Of a stretch of 64,000 bases of DNA, positions 11,721-24,385 are shown piece after piece; the stretch's first letter is position 1; the number at the start of each line of letters is the position of its first letter. This stretch comes from Hedera helix (Eukaryota > Streptophyta > Magnoliopsida > Apiales > Araliaceae). The stretch is from NCBI GenBank assembly GCA_947179155.2, contig OX359282.1, forward strand, positions 25,644,221 to 25,708,220. Direction: 5' to 3'. The translations under genes and the position numbers were made by a program. The notes below the pieces were generated by a model. It was given only the letters and a program-made list of their open reading frames with translations. It was not told where the DNA came from and did not search any database.

Positions 11721-13893
11721 GCTGAATGTCACTTTTGTCACTCTAAGTTGTCATTCACTTCCAAAGTTGTCTTGAAAATTAAATTTTTTTCGTCTTTTTG
11801 GTCCTTAAAATGATATTTTTTGTCGCTTTTGTTTTTTTACCTAATTTTACTGAAACCCGACCAAAAATTGACCCATTCCATTTACCCAATCATTTTACCT
11901 AATTTTATCAAAATGGTTGAATGACACTTCAATCCTTCTAAGTTGTCATCCACTTTCAAATTTGTTCATTCCTCCTAATTTCAATTTTTTTATTTTTTAT
12001 TTTTGAGATAATAATTAAAATTTCAAAAAAATAGAATATATTACATTAATTCAAATAAAAAAATAGTATATATTATATGAATTCTTATAATATAATATAT
12101 ACTAATTTTTTTAATTAACACTTAAATAAGAAACAAATTTTTAAATACAACAGAATTAGTGTATATTTATAACTATAAAATATATTTTTAAAACAAAAAT
12201 TAAAATAAAAAAAAAACAAAGCCCGTGTTCTTTTCTTTTCCTTCTTTAACAAAATTAAAATTTTAACATATATACTATACTAATTCAAATTTTAAAAAAT
12301 AACTAAACTTCAAAATATTAGTATTATTTCAAAAATAAAAAATAAAAAAAAATGAAATTATCTTTTCTAGTGAGAAATGATAAAAAAAAAATATCATATA
12401 ATATATACTATTTTTTTATAATTAACGCTTATATAAAAATGTAAATTTTTAAATACAACAGAATTAGTGTATAGTACTTATAACTGAAAAATATATTTTT
12501 AAAATTAAAATTAAAATAAAAAAAAATTACAAAACCCTTGTTCTTTTCTTCTCCTTCTTTACCAAAATTAAATTTTTTACCTATAGACTATACTAATTAA
12601 AATTTTAAAAAATAAACAAAATTTCAAAATTAATTATTATCTCAAAAATAAAATAAAATAAAATTAAAATTATCTTTTCTAGTGAGAAATGACTTTTAAA
12701 AGTTCATATTATACTAATTTTTTAAAATTAGCGCTTAAATATAAAAATAAATTTTAAATACAACGGAATTAATGTATACTTATAATGGCAAAAAAAAAAT
12801 TAAAATTAAAATTAAAAAATAAAAATAAAAAGCTCATGTTCTTTTCTTTTCCTTCTTTCCCAAAATTAAAATTTTAACATATATACTATACTAATTCAAA
12901 ATTTAAAAAATAACTAAACTCTAAAAATTAATTATTATCTCAAAAATAATTATAAAAAAATTGAAGTTATCTTTTCTGGTGGGAAATAACTATAAAAAAA
13001 AATTCATATAATATATACTAATGTATACTTGTAACTACAAAATATATTTTTAAAATTAAAAAAAATACAAAGCCCCTATCGTTTTCTTTTCCTTCTTTAC
13101 CAAAATTAACATTTTAACATATATACTACACTAATTCAAATTTTAAAAATAACTAAACTTTAAAAATTAATTATTATCACAAAAATAAAAATAAAAAATT
13201 TTAAATTATCTTTTCTCATGAGAAGTGACTAAAAAAAAAGGTTCATATTATACTAATTTTTTTTAATTAGCGCTTAAGTATAAAACAAATTTTAAAATTT
13301 TTAATTAACTTTTAAAGTTTTTATATTTTTAAAATTTGAATTAGTACAGTATATATGTTAAAATTTAAATTTTTGGTCAAGAAAGAAAAGAACAAGGGCT
13401 TTGTATTTTTTTATTTATGTTTATTTTAAATATATATTTTGCAGTTATAAGTATACACTAATTCTATTGTATTTAAAAAAAAAATTATATTTGAGCGTTA
13501 ATTAATAAAATTTAGTATATATTATATTATATGAATTCATATAATATATGCTTTTTTTTTATATGAATTCATGTAATATAAACTATTTTTTGAAAATTTA
13601 ATTATTATCTTAAAAATAAAAAATAAAATTTTGGAATTAGGGGAAAATGACGAATTTAAAAGTGGGTGACAATTTAGAATGACAGAAGTGTTATTCAACA
13701 ATTTTGATAAAATTAGGTAAAAGGATCGAGTAAATGGATTGGTTCAATTTTTGGTCGAATTTAAGTAAAATCGGGTAAAATGAATTGAAACGATAAAAAA
13801 ATATTACTTTAAGCACCAAAGTGATGAAAAAAGAACTTTATGGACGATTTTGAAAGTGGGTGATAATTTGAAAGGACTAAAGTGACATTCAAC
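11721..13893. mobile_element. Mutator-like element with ~285-bp inverted ends and internal tandem array
   Basis: Left end 11721-12000 and right end 13610-13893 are inverted copies (left GCTGAATGTCACTTTTGTC; right end reversed GTTGAATGTCACTTTAGTC), similar over about 285 bp. Flanks CTATGGAAA and CTATGAAAG could be a decayed 9-bp target duplication (7/9). Long inverted ends with a 9-bp duplication fit a MULE. The interior is four AT-rich units of about 240-310 bp, each containing TTCTTTTCCTTCTTT followed by AAAATT (near 12230, 12540, 12838, 13083), and one unit in reverse at about 13370-13500. No transposase frame. Confidence 0.75.
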
Positions 13894-15296
13894 CTATGAA
13901 AGAAATATTTATTGTTTGTTTTGATATGAAAAATGTTCAAGAAACTACTCCCTCCGTTTTTTGTTTTTTTTATTTATAAAAATGTGTCATTTCAACTTCT
14001 AAAATATATCAAATCAAGACCGACTATTCAAAGTAAATATTTATAAATGCAAAATTAATATAATTCATTTTATTTTTGAGAACAAAATATTTTGTAAAAC
14101 AATACTTTGTTTTTATTTTTATATTTTATTGGCTATAATTAAAAGAATTATATTAATATTGAGTTTGAAAATATATCTCAAACCGACATAAAAAGTCATT
14201 AACATAAATAATAGCATGAAGGAACAGAATGTAATAACGGTTTATTTTTCTAGCATAGATAGAGCTCCTGACAAGATATGCTACGATATACTCCTATATC
14301 TGTTTCTAAAGCAGGATATTCTCTCTTAGCCAGGGAAATATAAATTGTAATAACAAATTCAAGGAGAAAAATAGGAATCCCTTAAATTAAGAAATTCAAG
14401 GAGAAAAATGAGAATCCCTTAAATCTTAGGCTGTGTTTGTTTATTTCTGAATGCATTTGAATGAGTCTGAATCTGACCGAATAAGTCATTCAGATTGTTT
14501 TTATACTTTTTAAAATCTAAATGCGTCTGAATGAGTTTGAACAATTCAGCCAAAAAATTATGATTGAATCAATAAGAAGTAGAGCTGAATGATATTTTTA
14601 TTTATATTTTCTCAGCCAAATTTTGTTATGTACAAATTTCTTTTGATTTTTCTTTAACAAATTAGTAACTAATTTAATTTATGTTATTATAATCTTTTGT
14701 TTTGATTTTATAAATCGATAAAATGTTTTTAACTTTTTTTCTAAAATTATATTACTAGTAGTATATTTTGTTAAAGATTGTTCAAAAGTTTATATGTTTG
14801 TTTGAGTTCTAATTGAATTCTATATATTTGTTTTATTATTTATTTAAATGCATACATATGTGTGCTAATACCGTTATTCTTATTTGTTTTATTATTTATT
14901 TAAATACATATATATATGTATAAAAAATTATTCTAGATTTGTTTATTATCTGTTATACCACTATATATGAGACGTAAAAAATTACTACTAATTTTTTAAT
15001 ATAATAAAAGTAAAAATACTCATAAACAAAAGGGGAAAAAATTGATATAAAATATTTTAAAGTATGAATATGAAAAAATAAACTAAACAATTTAAAATGC
15101 TACATCCACCTCAAAATTTAAAATGCTAAACTCAATGAAATACATGTAAGTTTCTTCCTTTATATCTTTTATCCTATACATATATCCACCTACGTTAGTA
15201 TTTCATATTGACATAAATTTGTGATCATATATATCATCAACATTTGTTATACTATTTGACTTGTCTAATTAATTCTATTTTGATCATATTTTTAAG
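13894..15296. other. AT-rich spacer upstream of the pseudogene
   Basis: Contains CTCCCTCCG at about 13951, a possible decayed Stowaway-type MITE end, and around 14430-14580 a GGCTGTGTTTGTTT...CTGAATG-rich stretch resembling an element end, without a convincing partner. The last ~100 bp resemble the end of intron 1 of the receptor gene (compare 57030-57074). Confidence 0.5.
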
Positions 15297-16376
15297 GGTT
15301 CATAAGCATCGATTGCGGTTATCAGAAGATACTCCGGACTACAAGGATGAAGAGACCGATATAGTTTATACTTTAGATGCAGAGCTTAAAGATACAGGAG
15401 AAAGTAAAAAATTATTGATGAACCCAGATTCAAACACTAATTAGAAATTCCATGAAAATGTCTGAAGCTTTCTTTTTGGCACAAATAATTGTTACACCCT
15501 TCAACCCAATCAAGGCCGAGATAAAACCTATTTGGTCAGAGCAACCTTCATGTATGGGAATTATGACGCTAAAAAATCTCCACTGGTATTGGACTTGTAT
15601 CTCGGGCCTTATTTATGGGACATAATAACTTTACACAATGTTACTCACCTGGTTATCAAAGAGATTATACATGTTTTTCTAATGAATTTTCTAAATATTT
15701 GTCTCTTGAATACAAACAAGGGTGTGCCTTTCATATCTGTGTTGGAGCTACGACGTATATTGAAGGATACCATTTATAGATCGAATTTGGGATCGCTAGA
15801 AATTTGGGTGCAATACGATTATGATCGTGACATAATGGAACCACCCGTAAGGTCGGGTAATATATAATCACGCAATGTTTTTAATTTAATTAACGTCACC
15901 ATTTTATTACCATGCACATTATTATTGAACTAAATATTTATTATATTTATTGATAAATATGAATAAAAAATATATGCTTAATCTACAAATTTATATGAAT
16001 AGAATTGTTTTTAATATACGAAGAGAATAATTTATTTTATTCTGCATATTCTCACTCAGTTACAGTTTAATAAATATATATTTTGTTGGTTCATTACTAT
16101 TATATCTCAATAATATTTAATTTTTCTTAAATTTTGTTATTTTAAGAATGTGTTTTTAATTTCAACATAAAAGAATAGTAGTAATTAAAATGACAGGTAC
16201 TACTGCTTATAATTGAAATTTTATATTTATTTTGCTAGTGTAAGTCAAGTAAGGTGGAAATTGGAGTACCAATAATAAGAGAATAGTAGTATAACACATT
16301 TGTAAGTCAATGTCATGAAATCAAAATTTGATTCGTTTGCGGTGTATCAAAAAACATTTAATTCACTTATTACACG

Positions 16377-17004
16377 TATGGCTGCAAATGAGTCGAATTG
16401 ATTCGGATTTTAATCTGCTCAGATTCGACTCATAAGGTTAAATTCGTACTCGAATTTGACTCGGATTCGAACTATATTTGAAAAACTTTACTCAAATTTG
16501 GCTCGACTCAAATTTTCGTTACTCAAATTCAATTCGACTCGGATCGAATTATATTCAAACTACTCGCGAATTTCAAATTCAAAATAGTAACTAGTTTTAT
16601 AATATATATAATTATTAATTGAACTTATTATTTTACTTAGAAATAAAAAAATATAATTATAATTACACTTTAAATATATAAAATTATAATTAAAATTACG
16701 AAAAAATAATAATAACTAATTATTTAAATTTTGTGTAATTGTGTGTATATTATAAGAAAATATATCGAGTATCTATTCGAATATGTATCAATCGATTATG
16801 TGTCAGATCATGATTAAAAATTCGAATAGTTTGAATCTTAAACTAGTTGAGTATAATTTTATTTATATTCTACTCGTATTTTTATTCAAACTAGTTTTTG
16901 TGTTCAGATTTGGATCATATTATTAACGAATTCGAGTCTTATTTATATTTTTTCAAGTAAAGCCTGAATCGAGCCCGAATTATTTGGTTCGATTTACAGC
17001 CTTA
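16377..17004. mobile_element. Non-autonomous hAT element in the pseudogene intron
   Basis: Ends are inverted: left TATGGCTGCAAAT, right end reversed TAAGGCTGTAAAT. Flanks ATTACACG (16369-16376) and ATTACATG (17005-17012) are a 7/8 match for the 8-bp hAT target duplication. The interior is rich in TCGAATT/GACTCG repeats and contains no transposase. It is absent from intron 2 of the intact gene. Confidence 0.8.
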
Positions 17005-17180
17005 ATTACATGACTCGTGTATGTTTAAGTAAATCAATTTGAAGGACTGGCTAGCATTTACCGCACGAGTTGTCTACTGTTGTTCATCGTCAGCATAAAC
17101 AAAAATCATTTTGTTTTTGAATATTTAAGTTATATTTAACATTTTCTTTTTCTGTTTTAGAAATTATTCTCGATTATACC

Positions 17181-17216
<36 letters not shown>
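17181..17216. repeat. (AAT)n microsatellite
   Basis: Twelve uninterrupted AAT/TAA units within the pseudogene intron. Confidence 0.9.
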
Positions 17217-17218
<2 letters not shown>

Positions 17219-18837
17219 TTTGTATCAGTTGTATGACAATGTTGCCCCAACCAAAATTAAAGATTCTTCGGATGGGAGCGTGAAGACATGTGTTTCACAC
17301 ATTTAAATTATAGAGGCTTGTGAGTGATCCATTGTCTTTTCATAGTTCAATCTCCATTACCTGGCCAAGCATATAATTAACGTGAGTGGTCTGAAACATT
17401 TTATAATTTAGTACTCCACTATGAGTGGTCCGGTTTTCCAGGCAAATAATTGACCTCGTTTTTATGTGCTTTTTTCCAATCAAGATGCACTACTTTTTAT
17501 CTGTTAAACATAAAGGTATTGTCGGGGCTGTAGTCATGACTACATGAATATCTTTATCCGTATGCAATCATAAGAACAGATTTTATTGACGGTGTTAATA
17601 AATAAAATGTATTGCCTTCGTTACGTTCATCGTATATTGTTATGAAATGTTTTGTTTGTAATGGTAATTATTATCTCAGATTAAAAATTAAAAACATAAT
17701 TTTATTTATAATCAATTTTAAAAAAGTCAAAGATTTTTATGTTTTGACATAAAATTCTTAATATGCATTTACTTATATTATAGATTTGGAGTAATTTATA
17801 TCAAATATTTATTATGGCATTATTTGGACAATGCATTTTTGACCGTACTTGAAAAAAAATAGGCAGTGCAAATTCTTAAAAAAATAGTGTCATCCATTTT
17901 TAATAGTAGTAAATGAATTAAAAAAAATTAAATTAGAACCGTCCGACCTATTGTCGCGGTCAAAAATATATTTTTTGAATATTCTCGTAGTAATTACTCT
18001 CTATGTATGATCAATGTTCTACAAGACCGACTAGGTGATTGCCTGTAAGTTGGCCACAGCCCAACCTTTAAAATTAGGACTAGGCGGACATGCGAAAGCC
18101 TAACAATCGGCATCCCAATTTTCCAAAAAAAAAAAAAAAAAAAAAGAAAAAAATAGATCAAAGAAGAAGAATTTCTTATATGAGGGTTGAGCTGCTACAA
18201 TAAAAAAATAGTGTTATAAGAGATTACGATTTAAAAACTGAATTATACGTTTATCTCTTCCAAGTTGTCAAATAGTTTTAATATTGCCCCTCAACTAGCG
18301 TAAATTATTTAAGCCTTATTTAAAAATTATTCACAAACGTGCCCCAAATTTTATCAGTTGAATTCGAGTGTTGACTAAATTTACTAACATTTATACAGCA
18401 CATCTCTAAATTCAGGTACTCCAAGGATGCGTATGATCGTATTTGGTATCCAGTGATTTGGAATACTGATCTTATTTCTATCAACACTATGTTAACTGGA
18501 GATAGTTTAAATGATAATGATTTTGAGAACTGCGATAACGCCGTCATCTCTAAATGAATCCATAAGCATCTACTGCATGCCATTTTTCTTGCAGTGCAAA
18601 GCAACAAACTTGTGGGTCAATGTTGAATAATAATTGTTTTAATATAACCTGAAATGGTTGTCATGCTAGATTGCAAGTCCTGAAGGCAAATAATGTAAAC
18701 AGGAGGAGGATATTAGTTGTTTTGTGGGTCACATTCATTGGGAATCACAAAAAGAAACTTTTAAAATAAAAACGCTTCTGGTAGGGCAACCACTCATACT
18801 TTTGGGTACACTTGCACATACAGGATGCTTGACCTGG

Positions 18838-18957
18838 CCTAATTCGGTCTATTACATAGTATTAGCAACGGAATTTACAATCGCTATTACATAGTATTAG
18901 CGACTGAATTTGTGGTCGCTAAAAGTCATGGTCCTTGATAGCCATTTCTCTTGTAGT
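18838..18957. mobile_element. CACTA-type terminal fragment (right end)
   Basis: Ends CTCTTGTAGTG, the reverse of CACTACAAGAG, preceded by subterminal repeats TAGCGACTGAATTTGTGGTCGCT and TAGCAACGGAATTTACAATCGCT-like units. No matching left end was found, so only a fragment is claimed. Confidence 0.6.
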
Positions 18958-20819
18958 GAGGCCTGCAAGTCTTTGACTGTTGACCAGGTCAAGTGAAATC
19001 GAATTTATTGGCTGAAATGGGATCTAAGCGAGCCTGTCAACAGGCCAACCCGTCCAACCAACCTAGTGGGTATTTTAGGCATAGGTGGTTTTGAGATGGG
19101 TGTTTCGAAAAGAACTTATTTTACTGTTTCCTCCTCAAGTACTGCCGATGAAGGTGGAGTTCTATCTTCAAATTCTGGCAAGCTATAGCGGTTTGGTGAG
19201 GTAACATCTTTTTGGTGGATTTGGTGGGCCTAATTGGGATGGTGGTGCTTTGACAGCAACCCATTTAATTATTGAAGATAAGATTGTCCGATTAACTCAT
19301 TGATAGAGTCTCTGTTAACAAATATTTATGGGGGAAAGGGCATATTTGGGATGGCGGATGGAGAGCTTAGTGATTCATCGATTGATATGTTCTAATTTTT
19401 GATAGGCAAGTAAGGTAAAGCTGAGAAAAAATAGGACGATTCATTAAAAAGACCCCCCCCCCCCCCCCCCCCCCCCCAAAAAAGAAATCCATTTTAACCT
19501 CGGACGGTTGGATTTTCTTTTTGGCAACCCCAATTCATTGAATTTACTAATCAATGTGGGCCACCCAGAATCCTATAACCCAACTCACTGGCCCAGATCT
19601 ATACACCATTACACCTACAAAACCTATATTTTAATTTTTTTTTCTTCATATACTTGTAGGAGGTAAGCCAACAAGGCAAGGCCTACAGGCCAGATTCTTT
19701 TATACCACAGGTCGGGCCAGGCTCGGGCCTTTTTTCAGGTCAGGTCAGGCCACATGCTAAAAAATGAGGGCTTTTGGAGCCTTCAGACTGGGCTTTTTTA
19801 GGTCAGGCCTCAAGCCTCAGGCCTTTTGTGCACCTTTACTTTTGGGTATGGATTTAAATTCTTCACCCCCTTCCCATAATATAATGTGATATTTTAATAG
19901 TATAAAAAAAAGATGAGAAATCATCAAATAATTATTTTTTTAAGAAAAAAAAAATTAACATTTTAGAAACTAAATATCCTTTTTTAAAATGAGTAAAAGT
20001 TTATATTTTGAAAATAAATATCATTCGTTTGTTTTGTTACATCATTCTCGGATCATTTGTTCTTAGTACAAAAGTCATATAAGACTTTAATACAAAACGA
20101 TAAAGGAAAACAGTAGATATCTAATCTTACTTTGCTTCTCTTCCTTGTTATTCATTCTCGAATCTTCTGGATTATCATCTCTAACTGCAAATAAAATTTT
20201 ATTTGCAAGAATGATGCTCAGGAAGTCTAACAAATGTATAAAAGTATACTCACTCTGTGTTGAGTTGAAAGAATAGCAGTCCAATAAATAATTGAGGGTT
20301 TGTCACTTAAACCAAGTTTTTTAATCATTCTGTCAGTCGTAAATGACTTACAACTTTTATTCGGATATCTTATAGGGGATCAACCTATTTGATATCCTAA
20401 GAGTATGCATATCATCCTAATCATGCCCCGTGCATTTGGGGTCAGCTTTATTGATCAATAAATTCCCTATCAAGGGTGTTTCGACTCAATAGAAGATGTC
20501 GTACCAAAATAATTTGGCTTTGACAAAAAAGTTTATGCTTTTGATAAACAATATCAATTTAATATTACACGAATAATAGTTTATTTATCAAGTTATGCGA
20601 AAACAAGAAGCAATAACTTCAAAATAAATTGATAACACATTATCTATATAAAGAAGTTGGATAGAAGACTTGCATGTTCGGTGCACGTTAATGTTTACGC
20701 TAATTTAGACCTGTGGTGTAGCCTAAATATGTTTAATATATCAATAATGATTGTTAGTGTATGTAAGAATACGAATTTTAATCTAATTTCATCTAATTTT
20801 TATCTATTTGTCATGGTTC
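18958..20819. other. Spacer with long poly-C tract and AGGCC-rich patch
   Basis: A run of 35 consecutive C residues occupies 19453-19487. Around 19665-19835 the repeated GGCC/CAGGCC words with GGTGCAC-like edges suggest a hAT-type remnant, but no target duplication was found. No gene. Confidence 0.5.
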
Positions 20820-21265
20820 GGTATTAAATGTCGCTATAGTCGTTGCTAAATATATAAAAATTAAATGTTCTAGCTTATCCGTTGCTAAATCTGTCGTTAA
20901 AAGCAGAGATTTTCAATGTATTGGTTTGTTGCTATTTTTGTTGCTAAAGGCAGAATATGTTGAAGTATGAACTTGTGTGTCGCTATAGTTATCGCTAAAG
21001 GCAATATAGTTTAAAGTTTTGATATGTCTGTCGCTAAAATCATTGCTAAAGATAAATAAAACTATGCTTTTGGCATGTCTGTTGCTATAACTGTCGTTAT
21101 AAACAAAATTATATTAATTTGTTGCTAGTCCGTCGCTAATTTTATTATTTAAAGTTGAATGCTGAAGTAGACTGTCGCTGGGCTGTTGTTAGTCTGTCGT
21201 TAAATCTATGGTTAAAGATGAACACTAATGAAGGGTGTCACTACCCTGTCGCCAGTCTATTGCTA
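20820..21265. repeat. Degenerate tandem array of GTCGCTA/GTTGCTAAA motifs
   Basis: About a dozen variants of GTCGCTATAG and CGTTGCTAAA recur every 30-45 bp in larger units of about 75 bp. Dense repeats of this type are typical of subterminal regions of CACTA elements, but no CACTA terminus bounds this array, so its assignment is tentative. Confidence 0.6.
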
Positions 21266-21494
21266 AAGGTCCCTGTTCTTAGGTTTTCAAAGTTTAGAAT
21301 TCATGGTCGAGTGACCACTTTTGGCATAAAACATATTCTGGATTTTTACATGTTTTGGCATACTGATTATTTCTAGGTATAGATGGCATGACATACTATA
21401 ACTAGATACTTAGTTTCGATATAAACAACATCAGGATTGAAAGTTTTATTCCATTAAAAAAGTTTGTCAGGCATGTTCTATAGTTTCTAGAAGC

Positions 21495-24125
21495 CCAGAG
21501 TTTCGTGTTAGCTGAGAATGAGAGAAATTCACGAAGAGTACGTAATTGGTTGAAGAATTGAAAAGGGGGAGAAAAACGGGTGAACGATTACTCAAATAAC
21601 ACATGGCCGAACTCTTAGGATCCAACAGAATTCTCAAGTGTCTAAGAGTCTTTCAAGTGTTTATGGTCTTGAGCGAAATCCAAAAGTCCTTTTCGAACGA
21701 AATTAGGGGTATTTATAGGGATTCCTGGTAAATGGTCACGTGCCTGACAAGTGGTGAAATTCCTGGCACGTGACTGGGTGATAAGAATAAATTTTATTAT
21801 ATTTTTATCTCTTAATTCTTAGTCTTTATAATTATTGTGTCTAATTATATTATTTATTTTTATTTTGTGAGTTTTGAGTCTTTTATATTAGTTTTAAGTG
21901 TTTTATGTTAACTTCATGTGTTTTAACATTGTTTTGTAGGAATTAGAATAAGGGTTTGGAGGATTGAAACTTGGAGTGGCTATATTTGGATTTTCATCTT
22001 GCGATTCATTTGATAGTCACTTCAATCCTAATTTTGACCTTTATGAAATTCGAATTTTTCAAATCCTAAAACATGAAAATTGTAGATCTACTTCTCATCT
22101 TTTCGAAACATCTTGAATCGTCTCAATCGAAGTTCATATGAAAAGTTACGGCTGTTTTCCCAAAGGATGTAAGTGCTGAAAATGGGCCAGCACCGGCAGC
22201 ACTGGAAATGACTTGTGACTAGCGCTGCCAGCAGAGTGTTGAGCACCGGCAGCGCTAGAATAAGTGCCGACAGCGCTCTGGGTCTGGCCAAACTTAATTT
22301 TGACGCGTTTTGACTTAATTTAGACGCGATTTTGATGTTTTAGACTCCAAATTGGATTGGGTTTTCTTCTAATACTAGGGATTTGTTATGTAACCTATAA
22401 ATACATGTTAACACACATCTTTTAGGGGAGTCTAACATAATTTTATCATAGATTAACATAGAGGAGAGAGAAAAGATCAAGATTTGAAGACAAGATTGAG
22501 AGCATGCCAGGCTAAGTTTTCAATTCAGTTCTAGGGGATTTCAAGCCCGATTATAATTAATGGTTAAATCAATTCAGTAATATTATTCTTTTCTTCCTTA
22601 TATGAAATTATTTGTGATAATTTGTTTTAATTATTTATTTGATATTGGATTTGATTGATTTAATTTTGGTCTGTTGAGTTAATCAAATTATTATCAATTG
22701 ATAGATTTAGGAATTATATTACGTGTGATTAATATTGTTCCAAATTGTTGGTAGTGAATAGTGATAAATGATTGTGGTCAAGCTTTTGTTTATTGTTATG
22801 GTTATCATGATACGAGTTAAATAATCCGAGCTTATGAGATTGTTGCTTAGAATAATCTAATTTCCTTGTGATTAATGCTTCCATTATATTAAATTTAGAG
22901 AGTTTGTTCTAGGTTGTATAATGGTTAGAATCTAATAAAGAGCTTGTTTTGTTAGATTAAAATTATGAAAATTTTTGGGTAGCAGAGCTTGTTGTTGCCT
23001 AGGGTTATTAGTTTCATTGAAGGATATAAATATATTTTGACTGATTGAATTATTAATTGTAAAGGTGAGATTGAACCAAAGAGCTAAAGTTTTTAATCTT
23101 ATTAATTTACTTTTTTTTTTATAGTTAATTATACTTAATTCAAAACCCCCAAATTTTAGTTTACATTGCATAAAATTAAATTAATCATTCTCTGTGGGAT
23201 CGACCCTAACTTGCTATTATACTGATTTTGTGATTGAAAGTGAGGATTAATTTTAGAGTGTTAACAACAGCTACCACTGGGTCATGTCACTGGAATGTGA
23301 CTTAGAGAAAATTTCAAAAATACCCTTAGTCCCTCAACCAATTTCCAAAATGATTTACTTCCACAAGTCTTCTGTCTCAAGACTTATGGAGGCCTCTCTC
23401 AGGTCTCATATACGAAGGAACATCACTCTATTCAATCTTATTGTCAGAAAACTTGAAGAAACTCGGCACGAAGTAGGAAAGGGCCAGTCCTAGGGGCAAA
23501 CCCTAGGGGACCGAACCATAAGGTGGCCAAATCCTTAGGGGAAAAACCTTAAGTTCGTGCCTCTTTCGATACTCTTCATTCGTCTTGATTTTTCTTGATC
23601 ATTTAACATCATTTTCTCTTGATTCTTGGCCATTTGATAAGCTTATCTTGTCATGAAGGATTCAAGGAAAACCATTTCTAAACCCTCACAAGTTTGCTTG
23701 CTTAGGGTTCTTTATTCCGTCATTGCACTACTCAAAATTTGTTTGGCACAACTTTTGAGAACACAAGACGATGTACTCCCTAAATGGCCATCCTCTAGGA
23801 TGGCCGAACTCTAGGGTGACCTTAAGGAGATACCTCTTTTTCGTTTTCCTTCTCCATTCGTTTTCTTTGTTTTGTCCTTATTTCATTTTTTGTAGTTCAA
23901 ATCAAGTTCAATCGAGGAAGTCGTTGTCAAAATTTTCATTGAGGTGCGACCACCTAGGAGCCTAACCCTATGGAGCCAAACCCTATGGGGCCAAATCTTA
24001 GGATGCCTAACCCTGGGTGTTCCCACTTTTTTCATTCCTTTATTGTTTGGCTTGTTCATTTATTTTTGTTTTAGCTCATTTAATTCTTTAGGTTAAATGT
24101 GAACTCTAATTCGTACTTGGGCCCA
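21495..24125 (-). mobile_element. LTR fragment, minus strand (Ogre/TAT-like family), split by a solo LTR
   Basis: Homologous to 8871-9962 and 50745-51539: shared GAGAAATTCACGAAGAGTAC, ATTTATAGGGATTC (a minus-strand TATA box near 21707-21720), CCCTAGGGG-rich block and end GGGCCCA. The left end lacks the TG start and is truncated. It is interrupted at 21779-23281. Without the insertion it is about 1.13 kb, matching the 1.09-kb copy at 8871. Confidence 0.75.
21779..23276 (+). mobile_element. Solo LTR (1498 bp), Ty3/gypsy, Athila/TAT-like
   Basis: Starts TGATAAGAA, ends GCTACCA, flanked by a perfect 5-bp target duplication CTGGG (21774-21778 and 23277-23281). TATA box TATAAATA at 22396-22403. 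Near the 3' end the text CTGTGGGATCGACCCTA resembles a block I know from 3' ends of Athila/TAT-type plant LTRs. No internal region remains, so it is a solo LTR. Confidence 0.88.
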
Positions 24126-24185
24126 TATCCCCCCCCCCCCCTTTACACGTGAGTTGTGCCTTTGAAGTGACGATCGTGCATAATA

Positions 24186-24385
24186 CACTACAAGAAAATT
24201 AGTCAACAACGACCAAACATATCAGTGATCACAAGAATCGATCGTTAATAATATTATCACCGACTTCCAATTATGACTGACCGATTAGTATCAGCGGCCG
24301 TTTACGGTGGCTAATAAGTCCACGTCAATAAAAATCAGCGACCGCGTGCAGTTGCAGAAAGCGATCGATGATGAGATTGCACTTA
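24186..24385 (+). repeat. CACTA left terminus and subterminal repeats
   Basis: After CACTACAAGAAAA come repeated ATCAGTGATC, ATCAGCGGCCG, ATCAGCGACCG and GCGATCGATG words that mirror those at the right end (49316-49638). In En/Spm-type elements such repeats bind the TNPA-like protein; that role is by family analogy. Confidence 0.85.

Larger units (their letters stand above)
15297..18571 (+). pseudogene. Truncated copy of malectin-like LRR receptor kinase (exons 2 and 3 part)
   Basis: Exon-2 homologue 15297-15851 (555 nt against 562 nt in the intact gene) and exon-3 homologue 18416-18571, with the same splice-site positions (AAG/GGTT acceptor, GTAAG/GTC donor, TTCAG/GTACTC acceptor). It matches the malectin-like domain (RATFMYGNYDAK, LVIKEII, LLNTNKGVPF). 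Defects: a 7-nt deletion shortly after the first Cys codon, a TAG where the intact gene has the Trp of PNW, a ~20-nt deletion in exon 3, and loss of all sequence after SIYW. The intervening intron keeps homology to the intact gene's intron 2 (compare 18090-18190 with 57990-58090) but has gained a hAT element. No exon 1, LRR or kinase part is present. Confidence 0.92.

Noticed and set aside
13949..14236. Stowaway MITE starting CTCCCTCCG
   Set aside because: The right end does not give a convincing inverted partner or TA duplication.
19665..19845. hAT element with GGTGCAC-like ends
   Set aside because: The inverted ends are weak and the 8-bp flanks do not match.
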